DNA of 64,000 nt from Spartobacteria bacterium (GTDB lineage: Bacteria > Verrucomicrobiota > Verrucomicrobiia > Chthoniobacterales > UBA10450). The notes below the pieces were generated by a model that saw nothing but the letters and a program-made list of their open reading frames with translations, made no database searches and was not told the origin of the DNA. The position numbers and the translations under genes were made by a program. Below, piece after piece: positions 37,526 to 46,577 of the stretch. Location: the NCBI GenBank assembly GCA_003167555.1, contig PMSN01000022.1, forward strand, positions 124,001 to 188,000. Direction: 5' to 3'. Every line of letters begins with the position of its first letter. The stretch's first letter is position 1.

Positions 37526-38755
37526 TCAGTTTTGCGTTGCGGTGAAGCGGACCGGCAGCGCCGTCAATCCACGCAGGCCTGAGTTTGTGCGCCAGGTTAG
37601 CGGGCCCGGCACAACCTCCAAATTCGGAAGCCGACGCAAGATCGTCTCGAAAGCGATTTGTCCTTCCATGCGTGCCAGTGGTGCGCCGAAACAAAAGTGA
37701 CTCGACCAGCCAAAAGCCAGGTGCTTGTTGTCGGCCCGGTCGAGAATGAGTTCGTCCGGTTGGGGAAAACGCTCGGGATCGCGATTGGCCGCCGCCATGA
37801 TCGCCATGACCGCCTGCCCTTTGCGAATTTGCTTGCCGCCAATTTCCACGTCCTCGCGGGCGATGCGCCCCGTGTGCTGGCTCGGGCTTTCGTAGCGAAG
37901 AAGTTCTTCCACGCCCGAAGAAATGAGATTCGGATCGTCTCGCAAGCGCGCGAGTTGTGCGGGATTTCGCATGAGGGTGAGCAATCCGTTGCCGATGAGA
38001 TTCGTCGTCGTCTCCTGCCCGCCCACCATCGTCACGACACAATTGGCGATGATCTCTTCTTCCGACAACCGATCGCCGTCCATCTCGGCGGTCATGAAGG
38101 AATGAATCAAGCCTTCGCGCGGGTGTTCGCGCATCTTTGCGATCGCGTCTCGAAAATAATTCGTGAGATTGTTGGTGCTCTCGAGCACGCGGGGAATGCG
38201 GTCGGGGTTATGCTGGAAATTTCCCAGCATCTCAGCAAAATCGGCCGACCATTTTTTCAAATCGGAATGATCTTCGGTGGGAACTCCGAGCATCTCTGCG
38301 GTCACGATCGCGGGCATGGGTGCGGCGAAATCCTGGATGAGATCCATCTCTCCGCGGGCTTGCACGCGATCGAGCAGATTGTCGGTGATCTCCTGAATGT
38401 GGCCCTTCAATACTCGCACCTTTTGCGGCGTGAAAGCCACCGAGGCCAGCCCTCGCAACCGCGTATGAGCCGGCGCGTCCATGAAGAGCATCTGTTTCAC
38501 CATGACTTTCGCGATCGCGTTGAGTCCCGATAACCCCATCGCGGTCAATTGTTCCGGCGTCGGCGTGCGGTCGGCGGAGAAAGAATGCAGGACATTGAGG
38601 ACATCGGGATAACGAGTGACGACCCAGGTGTGGAGAAACCGATCCCAATGCACCGGATCTTCGGAGCGCAGCTTGTGATAGAGCGGATAGGGATTCGCCA
38701 GAACCTCCGGTTCAAGAAGCCGAACGAGGCTCAGACTGGAATCAGACGCGGCCAT
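37526..38755 (-). CDS. cytochrome P450, predicted NRPS tailoring monooxygenase
   Basis: The 409-residue bacterial P450 has the I-helix (GGQETTTNLIGNG), ExxR (LLRYE and following) and the heme-binding loop LAFGWSSHFCFGAPLAR with Cys355 as the iron ligand. Sequence style matches the CYP families that hydroxylate aminoacyl groups on carrier proteins. It overlaps the A-T gene stop (ATGA-type overlap at 38755) and precedes the C-A-T gene, an arrangement typical of beta-hydroxylation of a T-bound amino acid. A redox partner is not encoded nearby. Confidence 0.93.
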   Translation of the reverse strand: MAASDSSLSLVRLLEPEVLANPYPLYHKLRSEDPVHWDRFLHTWVVTRYPDVLNVLHSFSADRTPTPEQLTAMGLSGLNAIAKVMVKQMLFMDAPAHTRLRGLASVAFTPQKVRVLKGHIQEITDNLLDRVQARGEMDLIQDFAAPMPAIVTAEMLGVPTEDHSDLKKWSADFAEMLGNFQHNPDRIPRVLESTNNLTNYFRDAIAKMREHPREGLIHSFMTAEMDGDRLSEEEIIANCVVTMVGGQETTTNLIGNGLLTLMRNPAQLARLRDDPNLISSGVEELLRYESPSQHTGRIAREDVEIGGKQIRKGQAVMAIMAAANRDPERFPQPDELILDRADNKHLAFGWSSHFCFGAPLARMEGQIAFETILRRLPNLEVVPGPLTWRTNSGLRGLTALPVRFTATQN

Positions 38756-40701
38756 TACTGGCGATTGGTATTTGCAGCCAGCGGCTCGTCCAGGGCGGCG
38801 AGCGCGGCCTCTACTTCAGCTTCGGTCATGGCGTCGAGTTGAAGCGTGAGCGCTTTCTCTATCCTCAGCGAAAGCTCGGCCACGGTTGGAGCATCGAAGA
38901 CGTCAAGCAATCTGAGTTCTGTTCCAAATGCGCCGCGCACTCGGGCGATGATCTGCGCTCCGAGCAAGGAATGAGCTCCGAGATCAAAGAAATCGTCGTC
39001 CACACTGACGCGCGGCGCTTTGAGGACTTCGCAGATAATCCCGGCGAGCGTTTCTTCCACCAGAGTTCGCGGTGCAATGAATTTTCCATCTCGCGCGTCG
39101 TCATCCGTCGTCGGAACCGGCAACGCCGCGCGATCCACTTTTCCATTGGGCGTGAGTGGTAACGACTCCATCCAAACAAACGCAGCCGGATCCATATAAT
39201 CTGGCAGGCGGCGCCGGATCAATTCCCGCAAGCTTTGCAGGTCTCGTTGAGAATCAGCGCGGTGAACCAGATAAGCAACGAGTCGCTTATCGCCCGGTAC
39301 GTCCTCGCGGACGATCACAACACTTGCCTGGACCGAAGGATGTTCGTTGAGAACGGCATTGATCTCGTTGAGTTCGATCCGATAACCGCGAATCTTGATC
39401 TGGTCATCAATTCGTCCTAGAAAAGCGATCTCGCCGTTCGGAAGAAACCGCCCGAGATCGCCGGTTCGATACATTCGGTCACCTTCTTCGCCGAAAGGGT
39501 CAGCCACGAATCTCTCGGCGGTGAGGTCCGGTCGATTCCGGTAACCGCGAGCAATCCCACCCCCGCCAATATAAATCTCACCCGTCGTGCCGCGCGGAAG
39601 TTCGCGGCGCTCTTCGTCCAGAATGTGAATGCGGACTTTGTCGATCGGCCTTCCGATGGACGGCAGACCTTCACCGGTCTTCTCGGCGCCAATCACGCCG
39701 GAGGTCGCCACCACTGTGCACTCGGTCGGCCCGTAATTGTTGATGAAGGAAAATGGCAAGCCCGGCAATGGGTAACGCTGAAGAGTATCCGCCCCAGTGA
39801 GAAGAAAACGCAGAGCGCTGTCCGCGGGCCATGGCCGTGCAATCATTTGCTCAGCTATCGCAGTCGGAACAAAGCTGATCGTAATTTTGTGGCTGATCAG
39901 CCAAGCGCGAAGAGAGTCAGCCGACAAGCGAGTGGACTCATCGGGCAAATGGACGGAGGCGCCCACAGCCAGGTACGGCCAGACTTCCCAAACCGCTGCA
40001 TCGAATCCCACCCCGGCCTGGAAGGTCGTGCGTGTCGAAGAATCGACGCCAAACGCCTTCACGTGCCAGGAGATAAGATGGGCCAAATTGCGATGCGTGA
40101 TTTCGACACCTTTCGGCTGTCCGGTTGAGCCGGAGGTGTAAATGACGTAGGCGAGATTATCGAGACCTTCAGCCACCGCCTGCGACTGAACCGGTCGCTG
40201 GCCGCTCCCGCTTAGCTTCGCATCCAGAACGACAACCCTGACCCCAAAATCCTGGAAGCGGCCCGCGAAATTCTCCTGAGTGACAAGGAGGCGAACGCCA
40301 GCGTCCTTTATGATGAAGCGCAATCGTTCCGATGGATGCGCCGAATCCAGGGGAAGATATGCCGCGCCCGATTTCATGATGGCGAGGGCGGCAACTACAA
40401 ATTCCGGGGATCGTTCGACACAAAGCCCGACGAGAACTTCAGGTCCAGCTCCCAGCGAGTGCAGCTCATTAGCCAACCGTTCTGCGCGAAGTTCCAATTC
40501 GCCATAAGTCAGTTTTTCGGAGTCGGTCGCCAACGCCACTTTATCTGGATGCTGTTGCGCTCGTGCGGCAACGAGACACGGCAACAGAGTCGCCGAGGAC
40601 CGTTCTTGCGAACTGGCAGCAGATGCGAGCGGATTACGCTCCAGCAGCACGTTCGTTTTGTTCTCGATCAGCATCGTGATTCTTTCGCTTCTAATGTACA
40701 A
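38755..40701 (-). CDS. stand-alone NRPS A-T initiation module, predicted Leu
   Basis: The 648-residue protein has A (about 25-545) and T (DDFFDLGAHSLLGAQI) with no condensation domain, so it should start the peptide. Core motifs are intact (YTSGSTGQPKG, GFDAAVWEVW, NNYGPTECT, YRTGDLGRF, IRGYRIELNEIN, NGKVDR). The ten pocket residues read D-A-W-F-L-G-N-V-V-K, identical to a published canonical Leu code. The C-terminal 30 residues are Ala/Glu-rich. It is the first NRPS gene in the operon. Confidence 0.93.
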   Translation of the reverse strand: MYIRSERITMLIENKTNVLLERNPLASAASSQERSSATLLPCLVAARAQQHPDKVALATDSEKLTYGELELRAERLANELHSLGAGPEVLVGLCVERSPEFVVAALAIMKSGAAYLPLDSAHPSERLRFIIKDAGVRLLVTQENFAGRFQDFGVRVVVLDAKLSGSGQRPVQSQAVAEGLDNLAYVIYTSGSTGQPKGVEITHRNLAHLISWHVKAFGVDSSTRTTFQAGVGFDAAVWEVWPYLAVGASVHLPDESTRLSADSLRAWLISHKITISFVPTAIAEQMIARPWPADSALRFLLTGADTLQRYPLPGLPFSFINNYGPTECTVVATSGVIGAEKTGEGLPSIGRPIDKVRIHILDEERRELPRGTTGEIYIGGGGIARGYRNRPDLTAERFVADPFGEEGDRMYRTGDLGRFLPNGEIAFLGRIDDQIKIRGYRIELNEINAVLNEHPSVQASVVIVREDVPGDKRLVAYLVHRADSQRDLQSLRELIRRRLPDYMDPAAFVWMESLPLTPNGKVDRAALPVPTTDDDARDGKFIAPRTLVEETLAGIICEVLKAPRVSVDDDFFDLGAHSLLGAQIIARVRGAFGTELRLLDVFDAPTVAELSLRIEKALTLQLDAMTEAEVEAALAALDEPLAANTNRQ

Positions 40702-40848
40702 CTTCCTGCCGAGGCATAGAAAGCAGTATTAGCGCCCTCAGTCGAAAGCCAGGATGCCCACTTTCCAACCCTATCTATCCGCATTCCAGTAGCGGCATTT
40801 GTGCCGCGAACCGCCCGAAGCTTCTCGAGTTTCGCGAGCGGGCTGCTT

Positions 40849-42168
40849 CTATGACGTCGCGGGCTGAAAAGTGCGGAATCCGCGGAAACTCAGGATGATG
40901 TTTTGCAGGAGATTGGGCACGATTGAAATCAAGTTGAAGATCAGAACCTGGCTCACGTTCGAAAAATCCGTGTAGGGGATCAGCGCTATTTGGGTGGCGA
41001 TCGTGAGCGGAATGTAAAGCCACGATCCCTTGATCCACGCCTTCGAGGCGTTCAGGACCCAAAGCGTGCCGGCCAGCATCATCATCACCGCGCCGGCGAC
41101 CATGAGCAGAAGTTCCCGCTGCAAGTGCGCGTATTTGTTTCCCAACACAAACAGAAATTGATTCGGGAAAAAAGCCGCGCCGGCAATCACGACCGCGCAG
41201 AAAGCGGCGACGCCTCCGACGATCGCAAAGTAGAGCAGCCGCAGTCTCGCCGGACTTTGGCAACGCGCGAAAGCCGGAACGAAGAGGTTTATGAGTAATT
41301 GGCCCAGGACCGTAAAGATCAACGCCAAACGCCCCAAGGCGCCGACCTCGGCCACCGCGGTTGCGCGGGTCCCAAAAAAACTGATGAGGAAGATTATGAT
41401 CTGGCCTTGCAGACAGAAAAAGATGGCGTTCGGGGCCTGGTTTTTCACGAACCCGATCATGGCCCGGCGATCCTCCGCGTTCTCCGGCGCGTTCAAATCG
41501 ATCACTCGGGCGGCGTAGCTCCGCAACATCCAATACTGAAGGAGAAACACCATCGAGCCGACGAGAACAGCTACGCCGGCATTCAGGAAAATGAGAGCGC
41601 AGCCAACCAGTATCGCGAAACGCGCGATGGCTCCCGTTAAGTCGATTTTTTGAATCCGCGAAACGTCGGAGCGCAATCGCGGCACCACGCCCAAGACGCC
41701 GAGAGAAAATTGTGCGAGCAACCCGGCCAGAATGGCGCCGATGAGGGCGGTTGCATAAAGCGTGGAAGCGCCGTTCCGGGTGAGCATCCAGTAGAGGATG
41801 GGCACGACGAGAATGACGGCGACCGCGCCAAGTCTGCGGCGAAAATTGTTCGCCGTGGTGATGAGCTGGCCGAAGCGATAACCATCCTGCCAGACGCGGC
41901 CTCCGATGGACAGGAGTCCGATGCCAATGCCCATATCAGCGAGCACGTTGATCGTGCCCTGCATCGTATTAGCCATCGTGAAGTAGGCGTATTCGTTTTG
42001 CTCGAGGCGGCGGATGAGCAGAATGCCGCTTGCAAATCCGACCAACTGAACCAGCCCTTGCACCAGAGCGAAGTTGCCCACGATGCGAGCGCGTTGGAGC
42101 GCACGGCGGATGGCCGGCGCTGTCTTCTCATTCAAAAGCGGTCGTGAGATCGCACCGAAGAGGCTCAT
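40849..42168 (-). CDS. polysaccharide/peptide flippase-like membrane protein (MOP superfamily)
   Basis: A 439-residue, highly hydrophobic protein with about 12-14 membrane segments (VGFASGILLIRRLEQNEYAYF, AIFFCLQGQIIIFLISFF, MLAGTLWVLNASKAWIKGSW). It fits the Wzx/MATE-like flippases that move lipid-linked sugars or other lipophilic compounds. It is transcribed toward the NRPS genes with a 147-nt gap. A role exporting the peptide is inferred, but it may instead belong to a polysaccharide pathway. Confidence 0.8.
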   Translation of the reverse strand: MSLFGAISRPLLNEKTAPAIRRALQRARIVGNFALVQGLVQLVGFASGILLIRRLEQNEYAYFTMANTMQGTINVLADMGIGIGLLSIGGRVWQDGYRFGQLITTANNFRRRLGAVAVILVVPILYWMLTRNGASTLYATALIGAILAGLLAQFSLGVLGVVPRLRSDVSRIQKIDLTGAIARFAILVGCALIFLNAGVAVLVGSMVFLLQYWMLRSYAARVIDLNAPENAEDRRAMIGFVKNQAPNAIFFCLQGQIIIFLISFFGTRATAVAEVGALGRLALIFTVLGQLLINLFVPAFARCQSPARLRLLYFAIVGGVAAFCAVVIAGAAFFPNQFLFVLGNKYAHLQRELLLMVAGAVMMMLAGTLWVLNASKAWIKGSWLYIPLTIATQIALIPYTDFSNVSQVLIFNLISIVPNLLQNIILSFRGFRTFQPATS

Positions 42169-42245
42169 TTCTTGGCGTGAGAGCGGTGCACGACCGGGAA
42201 GGTAGCGTCGAGGATGCCAATTGCACCAGCCTTGAAGCGCCGGGC

Positions 42246-42314
42246 CGAAAATGGCGCACCCGTGAAGATCCGAACTTCAAACCTTCTGATCCGTAGTCAC
42301 ATTCGCCATTTTCG
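42246..42314. repeat. 11-bp inverted repeat enclosing tRNA fragment
   Basis: CGAAAATGGCG at 42246-42256 is the perfect reverse complement of CGCCATTTTCG at 42304-42314. The two arms flank the tRNA-Arg fragment almost exactly (47 nt apart). This could be a hairpin, a terminal repeat pair of a lost element, or a recombinase arm site. Confidence 0.75.
42254..42299 (-). repeat. partial tRNA-Arg copy, candidate att site (left edge of island)
   Basis: These 46 nt match 59703-59748 at 45 of 46 positions, in the same orientation. They correspond to the tRNA-Arg from the anticodon loop to its 3' end plus one flanking base. Copying only the 3' half is the classical signature of a tyrosine-recombinase attachment site. 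The fragment lacks the 5' half, so it is not a functional tRNA. Confidence 0.85.
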
Positions 42315-42407
42315 CGATCAGAGGGTGGAGGATTCATGTTTTGCATAGAAGCACGACAGAGTTGATTAGCCAAGCGTTGGCCGCAGTTATTTCGTAGCGC
42401 AGAACAA

Positions 42408-42424
42408 GAAACGCCCAACGTTTC
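42408..42424. promoter_or_regulatory. palindromic box, copy 1 (GAAACG-N5-CGTTTC)
   Basis: A perfect 6-bp palindrome with a 5-nt spacer (GAAACGcccaaCGTTTC), inside the 21-bp direct repeat ACAAGA / ACAAGT. It is at the left edge of the island next to the truncated protease. No plus-strand gene follows closely, so this copy may be an orphan. Confidence 0.6.
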
Positions 42425-43034
42425 ACAAGTGGGGGGGAGCGGTATGGGTGATTAGAAATGCGCGTTGCTCGCGGCTGCCCGAATACGAAGCGACTTTTCC
42501 AGCCCGCAGAACCGGAAATCCGGCGGCGGTTCCAGGCAATACTTTCGGAAATTCCGCGAAGAGGACATCCCGTCCGGCCCGCGGACGATCGCGGTCCGCT
42601 CCGATCGCATTCTCGTTTAGGAAAGATGGGAATCTGACGATGTCGAAGAGCTGAGGCGGAATTGAAATCTCGAACGCTCCAATATCGTAAAGCGGATGCT
42701 TCACGAAGATCGGTTGCTTAGATGAGGGCGGACGGAGTTCGAACAGCATCACGTGGGGGTCGCTTCCGACGTCGCCGATTCTCGCCGCGAGATAAAACGG
42801 TCCGTGAGGGGCGGTAGACAGGATGTGGGCCGCAGTAACTACGACCACCGTCTTACCGGGGCCGGATGACTGGCGCGGAACAACGACGAAGCAAGTGGCT
42901 AAGCCATGCTTGGTCCCGAACGCGTAAGTGGACCACATCATTTTCTCCGAAGGATTCAGACCGTTTCCCAAGGAAAGGGCAGGTATCGCAGCGCACCCAG
43001 CAAGATTCGTTGCGATCAACAGGGGGTAAGGCAC
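42423..43034 (-). pseudogene. truncated trypsin-like protease (lipoprotein), catalytic Ser missing
   Basis: A GTG start gives a short signal with lipobox LAGC. The His (VTAAHIL) and Asp (YDIGAFEI) regions of a trypsin-like fold are recognisable, but the ORF stops after RAFLITHTAPPHL, where the GNSGG nucleophile motif should follow. The 3' end runs through a G7 homopolymer. The gene lies at the left end of the island and is likely decayed; a sequencing error at the homopolymer cannot be excluded. Confidence 0.6.
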
Positions 43035-43236
43035 TCTTTCGGAAGAGTCGGCCCACCGGCGAATTCAAGATTGTCATACTTGGCACCTGCTTTCTGCGTT
43101 TAGCGTCCTCCTTGTGATCACTTATGGCTCGCCAAGGGTTGCCATAGTCTCATCAAAACTTGTGATTCACTTTTGCGCGCCGGGTTTACCGAATAGTGAG
43201 GCGTTCGGTTGCGGACCCGCGGAACGAGCACGCCAA

Positions 43237-43253
43237 GAAACGCGCTGCCTTTA
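43237..43253. promoter_or_regulatory. palindromic box, copy 2
   Basis: GAAACGcgctgCCTTTA in the same register as the other copies, preceded by CCAAGA and followed by GCAATC 21 bp later. It ends 47 nt before the ATG of the first universal stress gene. Confidence 0.65.
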
Positions 43254-43300
43254 GCAATCGGTGCCGAGCGCAACGACTTGGCTGGCGGCAATCTGAACCC

Positions 43301-44419
43301 ATGAAAAACCGCGATTTCAAAAACATTCTGGTGCCGGTCGACTTCTCAGGAGCAACCGAGCGGGCGATAGAAACCGCGCAGAAGCTCAGTCGACGTTCCG
43401 GCGCCGCCATTCATCTCGTCCACGTGGACGAATACTACTACCCGGTGGGTTTCATGGCGCCGGGAGCCCCTGTTCCGATGTCGATGATCACGTTTCGTGA
43501 GGACAATGCAGAGCGAATCCGCAAAGAGCTCGGCGCGTTAGCCAGGAAGTTTGAGATCCCACCGATAAACTGTTACATCCGGAATGATCACCCAGTCTTC
43601 AATGGAGTCTGTAGGGTGGCACGGCAGATCGAAGCGGATCTGATCGTCCTCCAGACCCACGGCCGCACCGGTTTCACGCGCTTCTTTGAGGGTAGCCACG
43701 CGGAGCGCATCGTGCAGCACTCACCTTGTCCGGTATTGGTCGCTCGTAAACGAAGGAGAAAGGTGGGTCGTCCGTCCGGCGCGGACACGACCGGGAGCAT
43801 CGATAGCATTCTTGTTCCGGTGGATTTCTCTCAATGTTCATTCGAGGCGCTGGAATATGCGATTCAGTTTGCCGAGCGAGTGGCGGCCCATCTCATCGTC
43901 TTTCACGCGGTCTATCTTGACTACGCATACACCGCCGACGGCTATGCCATGGTCGACCTTTCTGCTCTCATAGATAGGGCGCGCAAGGATGCGGAGCTAG
44001 AGATGCAAAAATTCGTGTGCCTGGCGAAATTCCGAGGCGTAAAAGTCGAGACCGTCGTCACACTCGCCCCGCCCCGACCAGACATTTGCGGGTTTGCGGA
44101 AAAACGCGATGTCGATCTGATCATCATCGCCACGCACGGGCGAACAGGCTTGAAGCATCTGTTGGTGGGGAGCGTTGCCGAACACGTGGTCCGTCACGCG
44201 CGCCAGCCAGTTTTGGTTGTGCCATCGCATCCGGAGACCAGAATGGCGAGATTGACGCGCGAAACCCGGCGCAACCAGCGAACAATCGCTGAGCCTGCAA
44301 GAAAGCACTCCTTGCAGGTTTCCATCGGTGGACTGACAAAACGAAACCGAAAGCTGGTCGAGCATGCATTTCCGGAACGGCGCAAGGTAAACAAGTTCCG
44401 TGAATCACATGCGCCCTAA
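43301..44419 (+). CDS. tandem-domain universal stress protein 1
   Basis: ATG 43301 is chosen because MKNRDFKNILVPVDFSG begins the first USP domain; the longer frame from 43196 adds unrelated residues and crosses the regulatory box. Domain 1 is residues 1-160, domain 2 about 168-310, followed by a basic tail. Both contain the ATP-binding THGRTG-x6-GS pattern (THGRTGFTRFFEGSHAE, THGRTGLKHLLVGSVAE), so both may bind nucleotide. It is first of a run of four such genes spaced by 5-71 nt and is presumably part of a stress or energy-limitation response. Confidence 0.88.
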   Translation: MKNRDFKNILVPVDFSGATERAIETAQKLSRRSGAAIHLVHVDEYYYPVGFMAPGAPVPMSMITFREDNAERIRKELGALARKFEIPPINCYIRNDHPVFNGVCRVARQIEADLIVLQTHGRTGFTRFFEGSHAERIVQHSPCPVLVARKRRRKVGRPSGADTTGSIDSILVPVDFSQCSFEALEYAIQFAERVAAHLIVFHAVYLDYAYTADGYAMVDLSALIDRARKDAELEMQKFVCLAKFRGVKVETVVTLAPPRPDICGFAEKRDVDLIIIATHGRTGLKHLLVGSVAEHVVRHARQPVLVVPSHPETRMARLTRETRRNQRTIAEPARKHSLQVSIGGLTKRNRKLVEHAFPERRKVNKFRESHAP

Positions 44420-44424
44420 CGAAT

Positions 44425-45504
44425 ATGAAGAAGTTCGATATCAAAAACATCCTTGTCCCTGTCGATCTCTCCAGAATGTCGATTCAGGGAATCGAAACGG
44501 CGAAGCGTTTGGGCCGGCGCTTCGGGGCGACGATTCACGTTGCGCACGTTTGGGAGCCGCTCTACGCAAAGGCGTTCGTAGCGCCGGCGGTCGCCTGGGG
44601 GGAATTCTCGATATCGCTTGCCGAAGAAACCAGAAAACAACTCGAGCAACGGCTCCGGACGATCGCTTCCAAATGTGGTTTGTCACCCAGCGACAAAACA
44701 CACTTCAGAGAAGGGGCGCCGGCGTTCGATGTCGTTTGCGGCCTGGCCGCTGAAATCCCAGCCGATCTGCTTGTCGTGCCGACGCGCGCTTCCAAAGGAA
44801 TCAAGCGCTTCTTTCTCGGAAGCACAGCGGAACGGCTCATTCAGCACAGCCCCTGTCCTATCCTCGTAGATCGAAAGTCCGCGGCGCAGTTGTCATTTAA
44901 TAATTCGTTACCGGTCGGACAGGCGCTTCGCATCGACAAGATCCTGGTACCCGTGGATTTCTCCGACTGTTCGCGAGAGGGCCTGCGATACGCGATCGAA
45001 TTCGCCCGCAAATTCGCCGCGAAAATCACGGTGCTTCACGTCTTGGACCCCGGGTATTCGGAACCGAAGGATATGCGCACAATGCAGCATCTCGGAGGTT
45101 TTGCGGGTGCTTCGGTGAGACGGGTTCTTAGGGAGGTGCGGCAGGAAATGCGCAAATTTGTCAGATCAGTTGCGTTCGGGCGCACCAAGGCGAACAGCGA
45201 AATTACAATCGGGCCGCCGGTCGAACAGATAAGTGACTTCGCCCTCGCGAATGATTTTGACCTCATCATCACTTCGACCCATGGCCTGACGGGGTTCAAA
45301 CATGTTCTCATCGGCAGTATCGCCGAGCATCTTGTGCGGCAATCCCGTGTTCCGATTCTCGTGGTTCCGTCGCATCCGAGTGTGAGGGCCGCCAACCTGG
45401 CCGGCATTCGCGAGTCGCGGAAGCAATCGCGCCAAAAACCCGGCGTGTCAGAAGGCGGACGAAGAATTTCGAAACGGCGTCGCGCCAATGTCTCGCGCGG
45501 TTGA
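44425..45504 (+). CDS. tandem-domain universal stress protein 2
   Basis: The 359-residue protein starts 5 nt after the previous stop. Domain 1 (MKKFDIKNILVPVDLSRMS) ends in LGSTAERLIQHSPCPILV. Domain 2 (IDKILVPVDFSDCSREG) has TSTHGLTGFKHVLIGSIAE. The nucleotide-binding Gly residues are retained in domain 2, while domain 1 has a deviating motif (RASKGIKRFFLGS). It is co-transcribed with its neighbours. Confidence 0.9.
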   Translation: MKKFDIKNILVPVDLSRMSIQGIETAKRLGRRFGATIHVAHVWEPLYAKAFVAPAVAWGEFSISLAEETRKQLEQRLRTIASKCGLSPSDKTHFREGAPAFDVVCGLAAEIPADLLVVPTRASKGIKRFFLGSTAERLIQHSPCPILVDRKSAAQLSFNNSLPVGQALRIDKILVPVDFSDCSREGLRYAIEFARKFAAKITVLHVLDPGYSEPKDMRTMQHLGGFAGASVRRVLREVRQEMRKFVRSVAFGRTKANSEITIGPPVEQISDFALANDFDLIITSTHGLTGFKHVLIGSIAEHLVRQSRVPILVVPSHPSVRAANLAGIRESRKQSRQKPGVSEGGRRISKRRRANVSRG

Positions 45505-45510
45505 CCGCAT

Positions 45511-46506
45511 ATGCCAAATCGAACACCGCCAGGAAAAACAGAGGTTGAAGGGTCTTCGACCAGGCCGGCGGAGCCGCCGGAGTTGAAGATAAAAACTATT
45601 CTCGCACCCTCGGATCTTTCAGAGGAATCAATGCGGGCGCTTCAGTTCGCAATCCCGATCGCGGAACGATGTCGGGCCGACCTGCATCTCCTCTACGTCC
45701 ACGAGGGCGGTGCCGACTTTTCGGTCGATGCCATGTCACAAATGCTGCACGAAAGCGCCGAGATGAGGACGCGTCGAAAAAAAGAACCAGGCAAAGTCAG
45801 CTTGCTCCGAGCAGAAAATTCTCACGTCCTTATTGGTCGCGCGTATCTGAAGGTATGCGACCTCGCGCGCGAGCTTGAAGCTGACCTGATCGTCCTCGCC
45901 ACCCGCGGCAACACCGGATTGGTGCGCGTTCTCCTGGGCAGCACGGCGGAAAAAATTGTGCAGTTCGCACCTTGTCCGGTTCTGGTGACGCGGCAACGAA
46001 AAGATCAGATCGAACAAAAGAGTGCCAAGAAGGTATCTCCGGCACGTCTCGAATTCCGTCCGCACACGATTCTCGTTCCAGTCGATTTTTCCCAGAACTC
46101 CCTTGCGGGACTAAAGTATGCCGCGGGTTTTGCGAGCGCATTTGGAGCCAGACTTCGCTTGTTCCACGCGATTTTCCCTCCCAATCCGTTGGTCGTTGAC
46201 CGAATCAGCGCCAACGTTTCCGGGGAACTTGATGAAACCCGGCTCGTGAATGCGCAGATGGAGATGGAAGCGCTCATGTCCTTGGCTTTCTTGCGCGGAG
46301 TGCCGTGTCAAACAGCGCTCCGGCGCGGTTATGCGATTCAGGAAATCTGCGACGAGATTGAGCGTGCGGACATTGATCTCGTCATCACTTCTACGCACGG
46401 AGAAACGGGACTCAAGCATGCGCTTCTTGGCAGCGTCGCGGAGCACGTCGTGCGCTATGCGACGTGTCCCGTCCTTGTCGTTCCTTCAAGCACCCGCGCC
46501 GGATAG
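45511..46506 (+). CDS. tandem-domain universal stress protein 3
   Basis: 331 residues with two USP domains: IKTILAPSDLSEESMRALQF and the C-terminal TILVPVDFSQNSLAGLKYA. The first has ATRGNTGLVRVLLGSTAE and the second THGETGLKHALLGSVAE, both compatible with ATP binding. The start is 6 nt after the previous stop. A 71-nt gap with another copy of the palindromic box follows. Confidence 0.9.
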   Translation: MPNRTPPGKTEVEGSSTRPAEPPELKIKTILAPSDLSEESMRALQFAIPIAERCRADLHLLYVHEGGADFSVDAMSQMLHESAEMRTRRKKEPGKVSLLRAENSHVLIGRAYLKVCDLARELEADLIVLATRGNTGLVRVLLGSTAEKIVQFAPCPVLVTRQRKDQIEQKSAKKVSPARLEFRPHTILVPVDFSQNSLAGLKYAAGFASAFGARLRLFHAIFPPNPLVVDRISANVSGELDETRLVNAQMEMEALMSLAFLRGVPCQTALRRGYAIQEICDEIERADIDLVITSTHGETGLKHALLGSVAEHVVRYATCPVLVVPSSTRAG

Positions 46507-46513
46507 GAGCCAA

Positions 46514-46530
46514 GAAACGCCCGGTCTTTG
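46514..46530. promoter_or_regulatory. palindromic box, copy 3
   Basis: GAAACGcccggTCTTTG, flanked by CCAAGA and GCAAGA at a 21-bp period. It ends 47 nt before the ATG of the fourth universal stress gene, indicating an internal promoter or operator. Confidence 0.65.
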
Positions 46531-46577
46531 GCAAGACGCGGCGAGAAGTCCCGCTGCTTTAGGAGCATCCTTTGCCC

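Noticed and set aside
29250-42168. MbtH-like protein expected with some NRPS clusters
   Set aside because: No short ORF with the MbtH signature (NxExQxSxW, WxDxRP) is seen in or beside the operon.
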